This document shows positions 60,135 through 64,000 of a DNA stretch of 64,000 nucleotides, piece by piece. Source of the stretch: Paenibacillus chondroitinus NBRC 15376 (lineage in GTDB: Bacteria > Bacillota > Bacilli > Paenibacillales > NBRC-103111). Within the stretch, counting starts at the first letter, position 1, and every line of letters starts with the position of its first letter. The notes under the pieces are model-generated. The model was not told the origin of the DNA. It did no database searches and worked only from the letters and a program-made list of their open reading frames with translations. The stretch is taken from assembly GCF_004000765.1 (NCBI RefSeq), contig NZ_BILW01000027.1, forward strand, positions 1 through 64,000. Direction: 5' to 3'. The translations under genes were made by a program, and so were the position numbers.

Positions 60135-61229
60135 ATGAAACGATTCAATGATACGAATCCGCTAGTCGCCAAACGCCCGGTACTCTTGTCAGTCAGCTTT
60201 ATTGCGATCTCAAGTATGCTTGCCGCCTGCGGTAGTGGAAGCACCTCAGTTTCATCATCGCCAAGCGCACCACCTTCCACAGCACCGGCGGCCTCCACGG
60301 CTCCTGCTGCATCAACGGCTGCTGCGACGGCGCCTAAAGCTATCGTTCCAGCGACGGTTGTTTTGAACTGGTTCGCTGAGCCGGAGCATGGCGGTAACTT
60401 TGCGGCGGTAGCCAAAGGTTACTACAAAGATGCAGGCTTGGATATGACGCTGATGCCAGGCGGACCTCAGGTATCGTCTACACAGATTGTCGCCTCAGGC
60501 AAAGCGCAATTCGGGATGGCTAACGGCGACGATATTTTGGTGGCCAGACAAGAGGGGATTCCAATTGTAGCGATCGCAACCTCGTTGCAAAAGAGCCCGC
60601 AAGCTTTGTTTTACCATAAAGATTCAGGCGTGAAAGATTTTGCTGATCTCAATGGTCACAAAGTGTATGTGGCTTCCACGGCGAGCTTCTGGCAGTTCAT
60701 TAAGAAGAAATACAAATTAGACTCGGCCCAAGAAATGAAATACACAGGTCAATTAGTCAATTTTGTCAATGATAAAACATCGCTCACACAAGGATACGTG
60801 ACTAGCGAGCCTTTCACCCTAGATCAGCAAAAAGTGGAATATGGCACGCTGCTGAATGCCGATTCCGGATACAACATTTATGGCGGAGTTTACTTCACAA
60901 CGGAGAAAATGATTGCCGAACATCCAGATCAAGTGAAAGCTTTCGTAGAAGCGACAGTCAAAGGATGGGATTATTACAAAGATCATTCTGAAGAGATTAA
61001 CCCGAGCATTCAACAAAAGAACCCCGATATGGGCCTAGATATGATGAAGTTTAGCGCTGCAAAAGAAATGGATTTCGTGTTTGGCGGCGATGCTGCAACC
61101 AAAGGGACCGGCGTTATGACCAAGGAACGCTGGGAGGAAGTTCAGAAGCAATTAGTGGATGTTGGTGTGTTAAAAACAGCTGAAAGTATTGATAAGGTGT
61201 TCACAACGCAATTTTTACCTAAAAAATAA
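60135..61229 (+). CDS. ABC substrate-binding lipoprotein, NMT1/THI5-like
   Basis: 364 residues with a lipoprotein signal (LAACGS, Cys32) and an Ala/Pro/Ser/Thr-rich linker to about residue 70. The mature protein begins TVVLNWFAEPEHGGNFAAVAKG, the NMT1/THI5-like pattern found in pyrimidine, sulfonate and nitrate binding proteins such as ThiY. It should capture a small heterocyclic or amine substrate for import. The cognate ATPase and permease are not between here and 64000; they may lie beyond the window. Confidence 0.85.
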   Translation: MKRFNDTNPLVAKRPVLLSVSFIAISSMLAACGSGSTSVSSSPSAPPSTAPAASTAPAASTAAATAPKAIVPATVVLNWFAEPEHGGNFAAVAKGYYKDAGLDMTLMPGGPQVSSTQIVASGKAQFGMANGDDILVARQEGIPIVAIATSLQKSPQALFYHKDSGVKDFADLNGHKVYVASTASFWQFIKKKYKLDSAQEMKYTGQLVNFVNDKTSLTQGYVTSEPFTLDQQKVEYGTLLNADSGYNIYGGVYFTTEKMIAEHPDQVKAFVEATVKGWDYYKDHSEEINPSIQQKNPDMGLDMMKFSAAKEMDFVFGGDAATKGTGVMTKERWEEVQKQLVDVGVLKTAESIDKVFTTQFLPKK

Positions 61230-61251
61230 TAAAAGTTCAGGAGGTGGCGGC

Positions 61252-62631
61252 ATGGCTTCTGTTACGAATTTGGATTTCATCAATGTTCGATTACCCATGG
61301 AAGATGAGGGGCATTTGTTTCGCCTATCGATTCGTGATGGAGTTTGGACGCAGATTCTCAAGCATGAAGGAGATGCCGCCCCGCCTGGCGCTGTTTCTTT
61401 GGAAACGTGGAATCCGACGCAGGCTTTTCTGGACCCCAACAGGCCAATCATAGATTTGGAAGGTAAAATCATGCTGCCGGGCTTTGTGGATGCACACATG
61501 CATCTGGACAAAGCTTTCTCCTTAACTTCGGTTGAGAATCGAAGCGGGACATTAGAAGAAGCTGTGCAGAATTATTCGCAAGCATCGCCTTTTTTTAGCA
61601 AGCAGGAAATTAAATCTAGAATGATTCGTTCGGCTATGCAAGCTTTGTCGTTTGGTACGACACGGATTCGGACGCATCTGGATTTTAATCTGCGAGTTTC
61701 CAGGGAAGTTGCCTTACGTACGATTGAAGCTGCGCTGGAAGCAAAAGAAGCACTGGCCCCTTACCTAACGTTGCAGCTGTTTCCAATGTGTCCTTACAAC
61801 TTTATGTCAATGGACGTAGACGCCATCGAGGAAGCATTAAGGATGGGTGTTGACGGAATTGGGGGAGCCCCTCATTTATCCATGACCCCGAAAGAAGATA
61901 TTGATTATGTATTCAAATTAGCGGAGAAATACGACGTGCCGATTGATCTGCATTGTGATGAAACCGACAATCCGGCTATTCGCACGATTGAGCATATCGC
62001 CTATCGAACGAAGGCGGAAGGCTACGAAGGACGCGTGACAGTTGATCATTTATGCGCGCTGGCATCCATGACCGATCAAGATGCGCATAACATCATCGCT
62101 CAAATGGCGGATGCGGGACTCAAGGCCGTTTCGTTACCTGCGGTGAATCTGTATTTGCAAGGCAGACATGACAGCTTTCCGATTCGGCGTGGGGTAACCA
62201 GACTGAAGGAAATATGGGAGGCAGGCATTCCTATTGCGGTAGCTTCCGATAATATTCACGATCCATTTCATCCATTCGGGCGAGGTGATTTGCTGCAAAT
62301 TGCTTTAATCAGCTCCTACGCCGCTCATATGGGAAGGCCGGACGATCTTCGTACGTTACTTCGCATGATGACGGATGTTCCCGCTAAAGTGTTGGGACTT
62401 ACCGATGATGCCATCAAGGCGGGCAATGAAGCGAACTTTGTCGTCATCGACGGCAGCACACCCGAAGAGATCTTTACCATGCTGCCGGAACGGCGTTGGG
62501 TGTACAGCGGGGGAAGGTGGGTGCGCATGGCCGCAGCCAAAACCAAATGGCAGGACAACACGTTAGCCCGTTATTGGGATGAGGCTTCACGGGAAGTATC
62601 CTTCCATAAACATGAATTTGCGAAAGGGTGA
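61252..62631 (+). CDS. Amidohydrolase, cytosine-deaminase-like
   Basis: 459 residues from ATG 61252 after AGGAGGTGG. The metal site follows the cytosine deaminase pattern: DAHMHLDKAF, DLHCDETDNP, VDHLCALASM, and ASDNIHDPFHPFGRGDLLQ with the catalytic Asp. The Asp-Glu-Thr-Asp stretch is typical of CodA-type enzymes acting on pyrimidines, creatinine or isoguanine. Four-base overlap (GTGA) with the next gene shows coupling. Confidence 0.87.
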   Translation: MASVTNLDFINVRLPMEDEGHLFRLSIRDGVWTQILKHEGDAAPPGAVSLETWNPTQAFLDPNRPIIDLEGKIMLPGFVDAHMHLDKAFSLTSVENRSGTLEEAVQNYSQASPFFSKQEIKSRMIRSAMQALSFGTTRIRTHLDFNLRVSREVALRTIEAALEAKEALAPYLTLQLFPMCPYNFMSMDVDAIEEALRMGVDGIGGAPHLSMTPKEDIDYVFKLAEKYDVPIDLHCDETDNPAIRTIEHIAYRTKAEGYEGRVTVDHLCALASMTDQDAHNIIAQMADAGLKAVSLPAVNLYLQGRHDSFPIRRGVTRLKEIWEAGIPIAVASDNIHDPFHPFGRGDLLQIALISSYAAHMGRPDDLRTLLRMMTDVPAKVLGLTDDAIKAGNEANFVVIDGSTPEEIFTMLPERRWVYSGGRWVRMAAAKTKWQDNTLARYWDEASREVSFHKHEFAKG

Positions 62632-63347
62632 AATTGAGGGTGGCTAATCTGCTGGTCGTTTATTACAGTGCATTCGGTCATGTCTTTCAGATGGCACAAG
62701 CTGTGGCCGATGGGGCCAGCCAGTCAGGGGCTCATCAGGTAAAAATCGTGCGCATCCCCGAAATGGCCGCTCCTGAGAATCGCGTTATCCAGCCAGATAA
62801 AGAGAGGCCGGCAAGCGGTAAAAGCTTATCTAATCAATTTCGGTTGACAGATCGCTATAGTAAATATGAAGCAGCAGGTGTGTTACAGGAGAATATTCCC
62901 TATGCAACTAATGATGATTTGCGTTGGGCTGACGGTATATTGTGGGGTTTTCCCACTTATTATGGCACGATGCCCGCTCAAGTTAAGTTGTTTCTAGAAA
63001 TGGCTGGAGAGTTATGTGTGGAAGGGGCTTTGGAAGGGAAACCAACGGGCATTTTTAACTCGACGGCTTCCATTCATACGGGTCATGAGGCAGCCATTTT
63101 GACGGCTATGGTACCATTATTTCATTTCGGCATGATTTTTGTAGGCCTTCCATACTCCGAGAATCCAGAATACTTAACAGCGGATGCGATTGGCTGCTCG
63201 CCTTATGGCGCTTCCACGTTGGCTGGTCCAGACAGCTCGTTGTCCCCTGATCCGAGGGAGCTGCTGATGGCTGCCCGGTTAGGGGAGCGGGTTGCGGATG
63301 TTGCCGCAGCTTTACAGCTTTTCCGGTCAAGTGAAGCTTCCGGTTAA
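62628..63347 (+). CDS. Flavodoxin-fold NAD(P)H:quinone oxidoreductase, WrbA-like
   Basis: 239 residues from GTG 62628, overlapping the amidohydrolase stop. The phosphate loop YYSAFGHVFQMAQ binds FMN, and WADGILWGFPTYYGTMPAQVKLFLE and NSTASIHTGHEAAILT match WrbA-type enzymes, with a longer C-terminus than the usual 200 residues. It transfers electrons from NAD(P)H to quinones or other acceptors. In this cluster it may supply electrons for the Rieske oxygenase or protect from reactive by-products; both ideas are inference. Confidence 0.85.
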   Translation: MKLRVANLLVVYYSAFGHVFQMAQAVADGASQSGAHQVKIVRIPEMAAPENRVIQPDKERPASGKSLSNQFRLTDRYSKYEAAGVLQENIPYATNDDLRWADGILWGFPTYYGTMPAQVKLFLEMAGELCVEGALEGKPTGIFNSTASIHTGHEAAILTAMVPLFHFGMIFVGLPYSENPEYLTADAIGCSPYGASTLAGPDSSLSPDPRELLMAARLGERVADVAAALQLFRSSEASG

Positions 63348-63451
63348 AACGTTGTTACATTGAAAGCTAGGATCCGTTCTTGTCCATGAGATTGGGTCTT
63401 TTTTCATACAGGTGAAAAACAAATCATACGACGCATAAGGAGGCGCTCATT

Positions 63452-64000
63452 GTGACATTCAGTCGCTATACAGGTAAAGCATGGGATCGTCACTTTTTCC
63501 CTCGATTAAGTAAGCTGGAGGTAGATCAGCTACCAAAAGATGACGCGTTGATCGTTCTGCCGGTGGGCGCGGTTGAGCAGCATGGTCCGCATATGCCGGT
63601 GTTTACGGACACGTTGATCTCCGAGGTGCTGCTCACAGAAGCGTTCCATCAGCTTCCGGATGATGCGAATATTTGGCTGCTGCCGGCCATCCCCTATGGC
63701 AAAAGCACCGAGCATCTCGGCCATCCCGGAACGATTACCTTATCTGCAACCACGTTGATGGCTGTCGTCATGGATATCGCCAAAAGCCTCACTAGAAGCG
63801 GGTTTCAAAAGTTAGTCCTGGTGAATTCGCATGGCGGCAACACGGATCTGCTCAATATGATGGCTCGTGAAATCCGCATTGAGACTGGATTGGCCGTCTT
63901 CCGGTTAGACCCTGGCGGACTTGGCGGTGCCGATGAATGGATTACTCCGCTGGAAAAGCAGGCGGGAATCCATGCGGGTGATATGGAAACGTCGCTCGTG
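63452..64000 (+). CDS. Creatininase-family amidohydrolase, 3' end cut off
   Basis: GTG 63452 follows AAGGAGG and the frame stays open for 183 codons to the window end. The creatininase metal and substrate motifs are present: VEQHGPHMP (Glu42, His44), FTDT (Asp53), PYGKSTEHLGHPGT, NSHGGN (His127) and HAGDMET (Glu179). The family opens cyclic amides such as creatinine, or acts on related lactams and formamides (for example in riboflavin or mycofactocin pathways). With two deaminase-like amidohydrolases upstream, ring opening of an N-heterocycle is the likely step here. Confidence 0.9.
   Translation, partial: MTFSRYTGKAWDRHFFPRLSKLEVDQLPKDDALIVLPVGAVEQHGPHMPVFTDTLISEVLLTEAFHQLPDDANIWLLPAIPYGKSTEHLGHPGTITLSATTLMAVVMDIAKSLTRSGFQKLVLVNSHGGNTDLLNMMAREIRIETGLAVFRLDPGGLGGADEWITPLEKQAGIHAGDMETSLV

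Overview
The window looks like a chromosomal segment of an endospore-forming Bacillota, most likely Paenibacillus or a close relative. The reasons are strong AGGAGG ribosome binding sites with ATG/GTG/TTG starts, sporulation genes (SpoVR, YhbH), a YhaM exoribonuclease, LplABC-type sugar transporters next to a membrane-anchored AraC regulator, and intermediate GC content. No tRNA, rRNA, CRISPR array, transposase or prophage gene was seen. Two genes carry single-base frameshifts (Uma2-like at 11359 and an aldo/keto reductase at 36808), and the first and last genes are cut by the window edges.

Layout. 1-4899: a Ser/Thr/Asn-rich repeat protein, a small unknown protein, a secreted DUF3298/copper-amine-oxidase-like protein, an SPW membrane protein and a large protein with a C-terminal methyltransferase domain. 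5013-8754: an NAD salvage cluster, nrtR-pncA-nadE-pncB. 8840-11924: an aldo/keto reductase, a phosphodiester glycosidase-like protein, a small unknown gene and a broken Uma2 gene. 11985-14572: the sporulation pair yhbH-spoVR on the minus strand. 14763-18735: a Fur-box-controlled iron-siderophore uptake operon (two FecCD permeases, ATPase, FhuF-like reductase). 19193-25272: a divergent organosulfur locus with a sulfonate-type ABC transporter and two flavin monooxygenases; each arm has an intrinsic terminator inside its 5' leader. 25362-36619: a carbohydrate locus with an AraC regulator, a GH95 fucosidase, LplB/LplC/LplA-type transport genes and a second GH95-like enzyme, with candidate cre sites and a GTACC direct-repeat operator. 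36679-38737: two aldo/keto reductases, the first broken.

38763-55190 is the most unusual part. Two WYL regulators diverge from an RNA-repair operon: rtcB, a small independent 29-codon unit, a nucleotidyltransferase, a second rtcB, an AAA ATPase and the RNA 2'-phosphotransferase kptA. A dispersed palindromic repeat and a terminator follow. Then comes a five-gene cassette: SWIM zinc finger, HEAT-like (DUF5691-like), MoxR ATPase, DUF5682 and VWA. Both modules resemble gene sets linked to RNA damage and biological conflict. Their adjacency suggests, but does not prove, one stress or defence island.

55314-64000: YhaM, a repeat-rich gap, then an Lrp/AsnC regulator divergent from a catabolic cluster (deaminase-like amidohydrolase, Rieske oxygenase, substrate-binding lipoprotein, cytosine-deaminase-like amidohydrolase, flavodoxin-type reductase and a creatininase cut by the window end). 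The cluster probably degrades an N-heterocyclic compound whose identity cannot be read from sequence.

A dispersed intergenic repeat of about 130 bp with inverted ends GGAACTACAGGG/CCCTGTAGTTCC occurs near 9731 and 46981, with degenerate copies near 18815 and 56617.
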